Assembly: GCF_003286085.1 (NCBI RefSeq)
Contig: NW_020825706.1
Location: forward strand, 2,356,001 to 2,420,000
Origin: Drosophila persimilis
Lineage: Eukaryota > Arthropoda > Insecta > Diptera > Drosophilidae
Direction: 5' to 3'
Length of the DNA stretch: 64,000 bases
A program made the translations under genes and the position numbers. The notes beneath the pieces are model-generated. The model was not told the DNA's origin. It saw only the letters and a list, made by a program, of their open reading frames with translations, and did no database searches. Of this stretch, positions 22,301-36,000 are shown in pieces (positions within the stretch are counted from its first letter, which is position 1; each line of letters begins with the position of its first letter).

Positions 22301-25300
22301 ATTTTGGTAAAGCACATCTGCCTTGAAAAAAATGGGACTTTCTACCTGTTTCCGGCTATCATTTTTAGCCTCCCTTCAAGCCTTAAGTAACCTTCGAACA
22401 AAATCTACTCCTACATGTTGTTTTTTTGCCAAGAATTGGCTGTTGCTGCTGCTTGTTTTAACCATGTTGCTAGTCGATTACATGGATTGCACAGCTGGAT
22501 ATCCTGGTTCTGCTTCCTACTTCTGTGGGCGTGTAGGATGTAGACCCCTAATTCGAACACGAGTTCCGTTGCCAGTTCCATCTGCTCCCAGCCCCCGCTG
22601 GTTCAACATCAAAGTCCCTTTGTCAACATGTGCGTGGGTGTGAGAGTGGGAGTGGCTGAAAACATGGCTACGAAAGCGTTTTAATCTAAATAATTTATAG
22701 ACTGTTTTTTCGCAACGTTTTCCTTGTCTCTGTGTATTCGATTTGTGGTGGAAGTGGATCCCATATAGCCATAAAGACTGTTACAAGTGGCATTTCAAGT
22801 GCATCGGTAGAGCTGCGGCCCTTGCCACGGCTCTCATCGTTTCCCGCACGTTTATCTCTTTCGTTTTTCTATTGTTCTGGAAGCCACCTGTACGCTTCTC
22901 TCTGACTCTCTCGTATCTGCATTGCATTTACATATTTACTCGTTGTGCTCCTGCCATATGTGTGCTGTGGCCCCCCCACGATTCTGGTTGGGATTAGAGC
23001 TGTCGCCGCAGCGAAGCGTTAAGCTGCTGGAAAGGGAGATGGGGTCTTGAAAGCTGTTGGGGATTTTGTATAGTCTTATCATGGGTATACGTTCGTTAGG
23101 TGTGGGCTTACAGGTGGCTGCTTGTTTGCTGGTTTTATCGATTAAATTTATATAAAATTACGGCTTACAGGGAGATTGATGGTTACACACAGACACAGAG
23201 AGTGAGAGAGAGAGATCGATTTCCAATTGCACAGGAGCAATGGATGGATGGGAAATAAATTGGTAACCCAATAACCATTCAACCATATCATCGTCCTCAT
23301 CAGCAGCGACTGTCATAAAGCCTCTCCATGTCCTCGACCGCAAAACCCTTCCACCGGTCGCGTTGGCTGGCATTAAATGTCAAAGAGTCAAGCAACATTT
23401 TCATTATTGGTAAAAAAAATGCAGAGCGAAACGAGACAAGTGTAGAGTATCCTCCTCGACCTTGCCCTATGCCCCTGAACAATTTGTTAAATTGCCGCCT
23501 ATTGAGGCGTGTGATTTCCAGCAGGTGACAGCAGGCGGTAGACCACCCCCAGAAAAGTTGGCAACAAACAAAAAAGACCAAGTAAAAACAGCCCCCAAAA
23601 GACAGAGAGAAAACAATTTATTGTTTGCTACCTTTCGGCGTTTTTCTCTCTTTAAAAAGTCGGAAAAAGTTTTAGTAGACTTCCTGGCCAGCCCCCAATA
23701 GAATGCTAATCAAAACGAATGCCAGGACCATCTGTCAATTAGAGGATGAAGGTCGGTTCCGTAACGTGCCTTCTATTACCACTAATTTGAAAGAATTGTG
23801 GAGTAAACTCCGTGGAGAAGGCAAACACTGGAGCAGCTCCTGTTTGCGCCCTGATTAGTGGCCATTAATTTTGTGGCCTGTACGCTAATGTCCCGTCATT
23901 TCGATACGAATGCGATATTGAGTGGCGCAGAGGGGGTTTCCGTTGTGTAAGGTAATCTGTTATATTTGATTGGCAGGGGTATACAGGAAATGAGGGATAG
24001 CTTTCCTCAAGGGCAGTGTGTTCTTAGTGTCACTTTGGTCACTTTGGGTGTTTAGAGAACAAAAATAAATGAATGCTGGAGAAGAGGATTTAATACGGAA
24101 CTGAACAAACTATCATCAGGAAACAGCTGATGGGAAAAACTAGCAAGGAAAAGTTTTGGAAGGGAAAAATACAACGAACTTTGGCTTGAAGATTACTTTA
24201 AAAACTGAAAGATAAAAACAGATAAGATATGGTGATGAAACATTAAAGAAAAGTCCGTAAAGAAGTTGCTCTCAAGCCGTCTGTGACCTTGACTTTGGTA
24301 AGATATCATGCCACAAGGATATGTAGATGAAAATTAACTTAAAATAACCACAAAAAGGGAAGAACATTTGATGAGGGTACAGCTTTCATTTACCTCAGGA
24401 TAGGGCAATAGACTATTCTCAGCTAAGGATTCAGCCAGAAAGTTGATGTATTAAGACAAGTTAAAGAAGAATCAAGGGGTTCTCTAAGGACACGGCAAGA
24501 TGAACTTTAAAATTAAGACAGAATTTGTCTTTAAAGTCCTCTAAGAGGAAACTTCTGTGAGTTTTTTGTTTTCAAAAGTTTGTTCAACTTTTTTCCACCT
24601 TGAATTTGAAAAACTATCAAAGTCAAACAGTGCGCTGTCAAAAAAGGTGATGAGAAGGCAAAACTTCTTGAGAAAAGGAAACCAAATGAGGGTACATCTT
24701 CTCTTAGCTTGGCTCAAACTTTAAGGCCCCAATAAGTTTACCTTTACTCTGAAAATTATACTTTAATCGTAAGTTTTCCCCGGCAAAACTTATCTTAACC
24801 TATGGCTTTTCCTTTAGCTATTTTCCTGCTACTTTATTGTTGCAGTAGCCAGCTTAATTACCGCAACTTAGAGAGTTAATCTTTGTATTAAAAATTGCAC
24901 GGAGAGAAAAAATGCAGCTGCTTTTGTGGGCATACAGAAGCGCAAAGCTTAGCCCTGGCTTAAATTCCATAGAAGAATTTAATTGCAGGCGAATAATGCT
25001 GTTAAAAGGGGGCAAGAAAAAGAGGGGGCAGGTGCAGGAGTGACCGCTGCTGGGAGGGAGCTTCATGCCCATGTCCTGGTTCTGGTGCTGCGTTAATTGT
25101 CATATTTCTTGGGCGAAAGCAACAGCTCGAGTGGTAATTATTTTAGCATTTTCTTTCAGCAGCATTTTTCTGTGTCCTCTGTAAAAAGCTTGCAACATTG
25201 CAGCAGCTGCAGCCGCTGAGGCAGAGGCAGCATCAAGTGCAAGGTTCTGGCAATTAACAAGAGCCGCCGCTGCCTGCCCGCCAAGACAGGGTCCTTTCCA

Positions 25301-28300
25301 CTATCAAGGACCTTGGGACCTATTTGGGGGCCTGACATTTGCATACGTAAGAAAGAATTCGCTCGCTACTGGGCTTTTTAAAATTCGCCATTCAACATTT
25401 TGTGTGGCCTGAAAGGTTCTCTGGTTCTTGATGAAGAATGTTTATTCATGAGATGTCAAGTGGGTCAAGGTGTCCCCTTCCTCTATTTAACGGAAATTGT
25501 TTTCCTAAGGATGGTTGCAATGTCGCAAAGAAAAGTAGGACATTAAGAGGCTAAAACTATTATCAGACATAAGAGAGGCTTTGCCATCGGTAATCCATTC
25601 CATTTCGTATACAAAACGAGGGGGAACGTTGTGAGTTGCTGCGGACACCGCAACTCTACGGTTATACCCGATACTAAGTCAGTATGGCTCTCCTCCGGCA
25701 GACGCCGCTAATATTTAACGACACGACAAAGAGTGCGTGCGAGAGAGACAGAAAATCAGTCTGAGCGTGACGTCGGGCGCTGCGTAGCCACTGCAAATTG
25801 ATTTGTTCCTTTTGGCTAAAAAAATGGTCTGATCTGATCCAGATTCAGCAATCTAATAGATATGGTCATTATCTATGATTCTGCGTTTTTAGTTTTCTCA
25901 AATCTGCAATATTGTGGATGCAACAGATTTTCGTCCTTTGTGGGGGCGGATGGGGGTGAGGCGAAATTCTGAGATATACGTTTTATAGTGACATCTTAAA
26001 GGAGTGTGTGCACCAAATTTGGTTACTCTAGCCTTAATAGTCTCTGAGATTTGTGGTTGCCTCAGATTTTCGTCCTTTGCGGGGGCGGAAGGGGGTGTGG
26101 CGAAATTTGGACAGGAAACGGTCAAGGTCCGATATCACAGGAGTGTGGATACCAAATTTGGTTGCTCTGGCTTTTATAGGTTCTGAGATCCTTGAACTCA
26201 TATTTTGCAATTGGCAAAACCGACCATGAAACCTGTGTGTTAGAGTGAGACAGAGCGAGAAAGAGTGAAATTGTTTTCGTGATTCTGGCTGTAATAATTA
26301 TACGATCTGGTTCAGATTTTGCACTCTAGAAGATATAGTCATCTTCTACGATTCTGCGTTTTTAGTTTTCTCGTATCGTCGAAATTGTGGATGCCACAGA
26401 TTTTCGCCCTTTGTGGGGGCGGAAGTGGGCGGGGCAAAGTTTTGAAATATTTTTGGAGCAGTGACATATCACAGAAGTCTGGATCCAAAACATCGTTGCT
26501 CTAGCTCTTATAGTCCTTGAGCATTAGGCGCTGAAGGGGACGGACAGACGGACAGACGGACGGACGGACAGACAGACAGGGCTCAATCGACTCGGCTATT
26601 GATGCTGATCAAGAATATATATACTTTATAGGGTCGGAAACGATTCCTTCTGGACGTTACACACATCCACTTTTACCACAAATCTAATATACCCCAATAC
26701 TCATTTTGAGTATCGGGTATAAAAAAACCTGTATGGCTGGTTAGTATGGCTGGTTAGCCATCAAATGATGGCTAATTCCTGGCATTAATCGATGTTTCCA
26801 TCATAAATCCTCTTAAATCTTCCATTTATCGATCTTTTATTAAATCCTCTTAAATGTCGATATTTATGGCCTTGGCTAAATGCTTTACACCGCATTTGAC
26901 ACCAGTTGTGGCTTTCAGTCACCCTTGAGCCATCGCAAATCCTTGTGCTGTCTCTCCAAAGCCATAAAATCAAATGACAATTATGTGGGCAATCAATTTT
27001 AACAACTCTGACAGGGAAATCTCATCTTTTATGGCTAAAGTGCAAGAGACTCGACTCAAGGATTCAATTATCGTTTAAACAGAAAAAGAAAACAGTGCTC
27101 GGAGAACTCTGAGTGCCATTGTCAATGTCATAATCATGTGAGTGCATAAACATAAATAATTCTCTCTCTTTTATTTCCCCAAGAGAAGGCACAGCAAGAG
27201 AGAGAGAGAGAGAGCAACAGAGAGGAAACGGAAATTCCATCAATTTAATGGACTTCCTGTTGACGACTTCTCACTCTCTCCTGGCAATGGAAAAGGCATT
27301 GGCAATGGCATTCGCTCCACCATTTGGTTCGTTTTTTTTGTGGGTCAAGGCTCTGGCAGAGATTAAGGCTAAAGTCACACTTCGTCGTCGCATATTTATG
27401 ACTGCAGACTGCAGTTGACTTTTATGTCTCACTGTGCGGCATTTGATAATTGCCTGCGGCACGGACACTTCCATGTCACTGCAGGCCCCAGCCATTCCGC
27501 TGGGTGTTAAATGATGTGGAAAGAAAGAAATGAAAAAACTGTTGCAGGTGCAGGACTTGCGTTTTTGATAGGGGTTAAAGGTGGTTGTTTAAGGGTAGAT
27601 TTTTAGCTTAGAGATAGAACAAATAGTCACTTAAGGGGAGGTTAAATGGGAGTTTTCTTATGGGAGTTTGCACTTTTAAAGACTCTTTCTGTTAAAAACA
27701 ACCTCTCCAATTCTCTTCCTCACTTTACCCGACAAGTGGGCATGCCCAACCAGTGTTGTGTAGCGCACAAGACTTTTTTAGAAGCATTTTGTTGGTTAAA
27801 TCGATGAAGAAATCGATGAATGTAAGAAACCATTTGTATTGCATTTACTTTCATCTTCTTTCGCTCTTTCTTTGTGATAAAAGTAACACGCTTATTCCAT
27901 GGATGGACATGCCCAACCAGTGTTGTGTAGCGCACAGGCAAACAAACAAACAAATAGCAACAAAAATGCCGATTAGGATCATGTGAAATGTGTGTACGTG
28001 GGTGTGTGTGTGTTTTCGTTCTATTCTGGTAATAGTGTCACTGCCATTCACTGGCATTTTGTCCGTTTGCTCTGCGAAATTATTACCATGCTGCTGCCTC
28101 GTTTACTTTTCTAATGGGAACTTTGACTGTACTGCAATATACATATATCCACCAGATATATAGGTATGTGTACAGCGTTTAGTGTGTGTTTGTGTGCGTT
28201 TTTGCGGTGTGGGAAGGAGTGCCATTTGGTTGGCTGTGGCATTCAGTTTTGATTGCGTGAAATGCAGCCACAGACGGGACCTCCAACCATTTCGCTGAAT

Positions 28301-31300
28301 ATATATTTTTAGTTGAGTGGTGGAATCCATCTAAAGGATGGACAGACAGGGACAGGGACACCGACAGGGAGCTTCGTGTTCGCTTATTTTAGTTAAATGA
28401 CATTGTCTTGTCTGTTTGCATGTGGCACAAAAAACAGTACACAAATTTCCATAAAATTCCTCTAGAGTTTGTTGAGTTTTGCTTTTAGTTACTGTCACAA
28501 TAAAATGTCAGGGGTATTTCAATTTGGATAGAAAGTAGTATAAAAGTTTAAAATGTTTTTCTGGCTTACGGTAATCCGTTTTATGGAAAAGTTTAGACAA
28601 ATTATGAGATAATCTAAGTGTATAATGAATGGTAATATTTCTAGCTACCAATTTAAGGTATTACTTCCCTTTCGTATCCCACTTAATCAAACGCCTTGAA
28701 GGTAAATCAAAACTCTCTTCCAGGACCTTCGTTTACCTTCGTTTTTCATGCCAAGAAAATTGCCTTTTCTGCACCTTAACGATGTGCTCTCATTTCCGCT
28801 TCATTTCCCGTCAACAAATTTGCGTATAAAAATCTAATCCCCATCCGCCCCAACCACCTGGGTCCTGGGCCCTTTAAGCGGAACAAATTGCATTAGTTTT
28901 TCTTTGAACACAAACACACACACACGCACACACACACACACATGCATCCGCTGCCATTAGGAATTGTAAAAAATTGTATTTTACGATTGCTGGAATTTTT
29001 TGTTGCTTGCGCTTTTCGACCACTTTTCAGCGCCAAATGGCCTTTTTACCCCCCCACACTTCAACAAAGGCATTTCCTTTATGGAAAATGCATTCTCTTT
29101 TCATTTGTTGGTTCTTTTTGCTGCTTTCATTGGCTAAAGTTTATGACGGGCTTTAGTTTTTCTTTTTTTGTTGTTGTATTAACAGTGTTTTTAAAGTTTT
29201 TCTGTGATTTTTTTCTGTGCGAGCAACAGATGGGATGGGGCAAAATGGATTAGAGAGAACAGAGTTTTTGTTTTGTTTTTTTTTTTTGGATTTTCTGTGG
29301 TAAAATATAGATACAATAATGGATTATAATGGCGGGAGAAATGAATGGCAAGAGACACGTGTTTCATTTAAAATTCATCGATTTTTCAGCTGTGACAGTT
29401 TGTGACAGTTTGCCTTGTCCTCATTTGAAATTTAAATGACCAAATGACAGTCCACAACAACAACACAAATCTAATGAATATTTAATAATGCGTGATTATG
29501 ATTATGAATATGATTTGTGAGTGTCTGTGCGTGTGATTCGAGTGTGTGCTCAGATGCATTTCCAAATTAATGGGATTTCCAATTGTGTCTGTTCATGGGA
29601 TATGAAATTAATTACTTAAGCCGTTCCTTCCTTCATCGGGTTTCCAACCAAAGTCCCGGCTATTTTCCTCTTTGCTTTCCTCTGCAGAAGCCTCTTGGTT
29701 TTCCCTACGCCTGCAGATGATTTTAATTGCATATTTATCTCTACGCAATCCCCCAAAGGCATTTCCTTTTGCTACTTAATGGATGATATGGCTAATCAGT
29801 CGGAGCAGAATAGCTTCCTGCATATTAAAGCTACTTACAAAATTATTTGTAATGGATATTGGCATATTTCAGCAATTAAAAGATTTAATTTCAAGGCTAA
29901 CCATTTGAATAAATAAACTGTTGAACATGCTTAATGAATATTTATTCTGATATCCGATTACAGTGAGTGCTTTTTTCAGGATTGGAGCATTCAGTCTATA
30001 TTCAGCTATTGATTGCATTTATAAGAATATATTTTTAATGGATAGCTCAGGAATATAGCAACCAAATAGATTTAAATTAATTGAATTTATTACATAAATG
30101 TTTGCGTAATGATTGTAGAATTAATCGACCATCAATTATTCACATCTTTTAGCATCAAAGACTTTGGAATGACACTTTCCTAGAGCAGATTTCCATAAAG
30201 ATTGTTTAAGCTTTTTTGGGTATAGTTTTCCCCTCATCAAACATTCGCACTGTTCTATGTTTCTGCTGCCCAATGGAACCAACTATTTGTCATAGACCTC
30301 TCACACCTAGCCACCCTTCTGTTCGTGCTATTCACACACAATAATTTCCTTCCCCTCTTCCAACCCAACCAGGCAATATCTCACACTCTGTTGCCCAGAG
30401 AGAGCCGTAAACGTGGCCTGTAAACCGTAACCACAACCATAACCGAGGCAAAAGACAATCGACGCAGCAATAGAAAGATGCATGTCCTTCGAGGTGGGGT
30501 TGCACAGAAACAGGACCTGGCCGTGGTCCAATAAATTACGTCAGCATTCTGTTTCTGTTTTGTTCGGAGTGCGTGTTCGGGCACTGCATACAAATGTGCT
30601 AATTTCTATGGAAAACAATTAGTTCTTGCTGCTGTTGTTCATCTGTGGAAGTGGCAGTGCCGCACCAGTGCTGCTGCTCCTGTTGCTGCCACACATTGCA
30701 AGCAAACACACACACATAGAACCCACACAGGACTGAGTGACAGCCAAGGAAAGTAATTTTCATTAGCCGACTGTACTGTGTACTGTTCTGTGTACTCTGC
30801 TAGTCGAAGGGTGAGGGTGTGTGCAATTATTTAGTTGATATTGCGTATACGTCATGTGTGCATGGCCATTCCTTTTGTACACCTTTTACCATATTGTTTG
30901 CTGTTTCTTCAAATGAGTTTTGGCTTTATGCAGGGTTCAATTAGTGCACTTGGCTGTCTACATGTCTCCGCTGATTGTTTGGGGAGTTTGTGGTCGATAT
31001 ATGGAAATTGTTGGCTTAACTATGGCCAAAGGCATAGCATGCCAAGGAAGTTGTGTGTCTTGAGAATAATAGAGGAAAGTTGCAATAAATCATGTTTTGT
31101 GGAGCGAAAGCCAGATCACGCTTTCGGAAATAGTTTGCTGTTAAAACGGAAGTCAAAAGCGGTTCAAAATTATCGCAGAAAAGAGTAAAGAAAACTATCC
31201 CTTTAACCATCTCTGGTAACTCAAAGAAAGGTCTAACCATTGACTAAAACTCGACAAAATAGCTCCAAAGTTAAAACAGCTCTCAAAATATGATAAAGTA

Positions 31301-32980
31301 CTTTGAAATGGCCTTTAAGGTCTTCAAAAATAAACTTCTGATAGATAATGTTGGATTACAAGCTTTAATTCAACCCATAACGTTCCACCTTAACGTTTCA
31401 ACTGGATGTCATCTTTTTTGAGATCCTATTTCCCAAAAAAATACTTTTCCAACGATATTTTATCAAGTTAGGTGCTGAAACCTCTCACAGAAGACTCTCT
31501 CCCAATTATTAAATCCCTAAATATCCTAAGCAAGCTCTTAACTATGTCTTGCAGACTACTACTTGTAAGATTCTATCCAAGTAGTCCAAGTAATTCAAAA
31601 TATCGTCAGATAATAGAACAAATAGTTATCTCTTTTGTTACAGAACAATATTCCACCTAAATGCTCCAGAAACAGTCCCCAAATAATAATCTAGAAAGCA
31701 CATATCCATTATCACCCTTTATTCCAATTGCAATTTCCGTAAAATATCCCCCCAAAACTACACACAAACTAAACCCAACCAAACACTCCTTCTATGGACT
31801 ACTCTTCCAATTAAAGTCCCAGGCACAAAGCCACAAAATAACAGCCCTAAGAACTCTTTGCCAACCCAACCCCTTAGAGCCAGCTTTTGGCCATTACTGT
31901 ACCAAAAATCTCCCTCCTTGCTTATAAATCGAACTAGCAGGGGCACTCCACCACCCACATCTTCGTCTGTTTGGACAGATATTGGCCTAAGGGCCATAAC
32001 CACGAAAGCCAGAAGTAGAAGCCACCCTGCCCTTCCCCGCCCACCGCCAGTTGGGGCCACGCCCAGGCAATTGCGTGGGTCAGGTAGACTGCAATTGGCA
32101 GTTAGACAGACACACATGGGGCAGAACCCACTATCTAGGGGGGTGGTACGGCACGGCAGCGAACAGCAGCTGACACAATAATCAGAGCCCCCCGAAAGCA
32201 CATACGTTGCGCATACGACATGTGTGACAACACATTCTGCCGCTTCTAGATTCGACTTCTACTTTGCAAATTGACACATGAAAACTAAAATTCTGCTGGA
32301 AAGCAGGCGGCCACTGCATGTTGTGCGAAATTATTGACAAGGTGTCCTGGCCGGTTCACCTCAAGGGGTGTTCCGGGAATCACTAACAAGCCAAAACCGG
32401 TACGAAATTATATTCAAAAATATCTAGAGGGAAGACGAAAATTGTTTCTGGGAGTTATAGCAAAAGGAAAATAACGAAATTGAAGTGTAGCCCAAAGGAA
32501 TATCGAAATTTCTAATAAAAGTAAAGCAGGCTTCAAAGTTGTTATTGAAACCTTTAAAAACGTTTGTTGAAACGAAAGTATACCGAAAACTAGCCCTAAA
32601 ACCGCTCACAGCCAGAAAGCCTCTTTAAGCCCAAGAGCTATGCTAAATATAATACTAAAATCACTATCAAACCTGAAATTATAAAATCGGAAAATGGTCT
32701 TAAAATCTCCAATCTTTCACCAATTTCACAGAACACATCGGACGAATACGATACCCTTTTTTTGGGGAAAGTATCTCCCCTGGCCTTCTGCTGACCAGAG
32801 TCTATTCCACAGGGGGAGCGAGGGGTCTCCTCTCTCTACAAACAACAACAACCAGCTTTTAGTAGAAATATCCTCGTATATATATTGTATATTGTACATT
32901 TCCTGGTGTCACGTGCAGAGCGCTTAGCAAAAATGTTTCTTGGACATTGGACATTGTATGCTTGTGTGTGTGGCTAACAA

Positions 32981-33013
<33 letters not shown>

Positions 33014-36000
33014 GGCCAGAAGCTTTACGCTTCATTTAACAGCTCTTGTTGTTGTATATGCTTATTATTTTTTGTGCCAACAGCCAGCAGGAACAGCCAC
33101 AGAGGAGAAAAGTCTCCTTAGTTGACAGCACCCCAGAGAGGAGTCAGAGAGAAAGGACTGCGTGCTGACTTCATATTTATGACATTTATGCAACATTCAT
33201 TATGTGTGCAGCACACGACACGACGACACTCTGCCTCTGTTGCCTCAACCTCTACATTTTTGCCACACAAAAATTAATATCTGGGCAACCGGCAAACCGC
33301 AGTCAATTTTGTGGTTCCTCTGGTCAGAGTTTTTAGTATGTGAAAACTGTGTGTTCACTTTTACTCTCCAAACGAAACCTCGGGGCAAACGTTGAACAAG
33401 GCCAAACAGTTTTGTGCCACTTTTTGGGGCACAAACATGTTGTTAAATGTTGTTTTAGATTTTTATAGATTTTTGACAGGACAGGGAAAGGCTTTAAAGT
33501 AAAGTGGAAAAGTGTTCAAGGCGGGAAGAGTTTAATGGAAATGATTTCAATGATTTTTCTACTATATATTTCCCTAGATATCGATGGGAAATTGGCTTTT
33601 TTATTTTCCCTCAATTCAATCACAAAACACTGGTACATTTTTGCGAATTTTTGTATAATCTTATTTCCATAGCAAAATACTTTTCAATCCTACCTAAATT
33701 TATTGAAGCTTCTATTGAAATTTAAACCAAAATCAATACCTCAACGTGTCTGCCCCTATTTTACCTTTTTACAGAGCCATTTCTCTTGCAATGCCATTTT
33801 CAAATTGCGTACAAAACAATCACGTAGTATCGTAAACCGCAGGCAGGCATTAAAAATAATAAAGAAATCAAATGGTAATCAATTGCCGTATAAAACGTGT
33901 AGAAAGCTGGGCTAAAACTGCTACGGAAACCAACAAAAAGAAAAGCAAAATAAACGCGGATGGAAAAACAAACGCTTGCCAGCCATCAACAAAGTAGTAC
34001 AAAAGTTGTCCCCTTTTATGCCACATAAAAGAAAAACTTGAAGTGCAACCATAAAAGGCATCTGGCTCGGTCATCTGCACAGGGGATCGGACATCTCCCC
34101 AGCAGAGGGAAACACTCAACACTTCAGAGGGTTGAGGGGGAAAACTGGTTGAAAATGAAGCGGTTTCGTCCAACCCTTTGCCCCATTTGACCTTTTCAAT
34201 CCGCAGCCATTGTACGCACCATTAACCCGAAGCACCGGGCACCGCTTTTCTCCGGGCTTTTCCCATTGAATTATATGCTGCGAACTGATTTTCCAAACGA
34301 CGTAGAGGGGGGCGAGAGCTTATTGGGTTTTTCCCTGGCTTCGCTGTCAATTAGTGTGACCGACGACACATAAATTCCAATTGTTTTGACACCAAACGAG
34401 CGAAAAAATAATGAATGGCATGAAATTAAGTTGTCTGGCGCGTGCCCCTCTACATACGTGTATTCGCTAAGTTCATTTACCTTTTATTTTTCGGGAATAG
34501 GATACAAGCTGATGGGATTAAGGTGACAGACTGCTTATACAAGAGGAATTTTGATGCAGGAAAGTGTTTGTCATTCAATTCGAGTCACAGAATGCGATCC
34601 CAGTTTCCTTTGAGGATGGCCTTTGTTCCGGGAGGCAGCACTCGGTCCCAGAGAAGCAGAAACAAAACATGCTTTTTTATTTAAAGTCTTTGGTATTCTT
34701 TGGTGGATTTCCCACTAAAATAAAAAAATTTCTCCCTCAGTTTAGGCCACAACAAATATTCCACCAGTACCAAAAAATGTTTGCACTTGGAAAAAATTTG
34801 ACTTGCAAAAGCAATTTCCGCAAATTTCACTTTCTTCTTTCTTTTGACACGAGAAAAAAAAACTAGAGACCGTAAGGAAGAAAGAAAAACTTTAATAGAA
34901 AAAATATGTCAAGTGTCGGGCGCTTACTCAAGAGACAGAAGTCGGTCAAAGAATTTTTCATATTTTGAAGAAAATTAAATAAAACTTTTCCACCGAGATT
35001 TTTGGGTATGCTTTTACTTAACTTATTTTCGTCATAAAACAAAAGCTGAAAAGTCAAGGATTGTGTTTTTGTTTGCGGTTGGAATTGGGATTTTTCCCAG
35101 CAAAAATGCTGAAAAATGAAAATTGTTTTCCGCGACGACGGCCCACGTGGCACGAGCGAGCCTAATAAAACCAATTTGCGTCTGCCAACACGAGAGCTGA
35201 AAAGCCTGGAAAAACAGGAGGAAAAACAATGCCAAGCAGACAGAAGGCAGGGCCTGAAAAATCCGCATAAAAAAGAGAACAAAAACAATAAATTCAATTA
35301 ACTTTCTCTGCTTCTTGTTCTCTTTTTTTTTGGTTGGGGGCTTTGGATGTTCCACTCTGCTGGCAAAACATCATCATCCATTTTCCTCCCGAGGGGAAAG
35401 CTTACTTAACGCCATTTTATGAGCTGGCAAAATTCTCTCTGACAGTGAAAGTGAGAAATATGTGTACAATAAGCAACATGAAAGCAAATTAATTTGCTTA
35501 ATTCGCAGATACGATTTTTTGTGTTATCTTTTTTAGGATTTTATGCCTTTTGTTGATTTATTAAAAGTAATTTTCTAAAACATATATTTTTTTTGTGGAG
35601 CTTAGTTAGAAGATAGTCCCTTTTTTATGGAATTTTACACTAATTAAATTATATTTGGTTTATGGGTATTTAATTAGACCTGCCAACGAGTTAAATTTTA
35701 AATGTGGAAATATCTTTATTTATGTGACAGATAATTTGATTTTCCAAAGGGATAATTTAATTAATAATGGAAAAGCGAAAGCTAAGTGTCAAAAACATAG
35801 AAAATATGTATGGAAAGTGGCATGAAAATATGTGAAAATGTAACCACAATTTTCATACATTTTTAAGCATCCTTTTTTAGTGACAAAAACAAAAAACTCT
35901 TTAAATCGTAGGTATTTTCAATCAATCGATTTATGAACTATATTTTATTCGAAATATAAGAAATTGTATACCATTTTTCTGCTGAAAAGTTCCTCTAAAA

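Larger units (their letters stand above)
17978..25612. other. Intron 1, middle part: no well-supported gene
   Basis: This is AT-rich intronic DNA. Items seen are a degenerate GAAAAAGGGCA repeat (21150-21300), two motif copies (20622-20668), a (GA)n run near 23200 and a purine-rich monotonous stretch (24050-24700). The only weak coding candidate is a short secreted-peptide-like frame near 22440-22643. Confidence 0.4.

Noticed and set aside
31661..32201. Overlapping Pro/Gly/Arg-rich frames on both strands
   Set aside because: Open on both strands because of local GC-rich simple composition; no start context, splice sites or recognisable domain.
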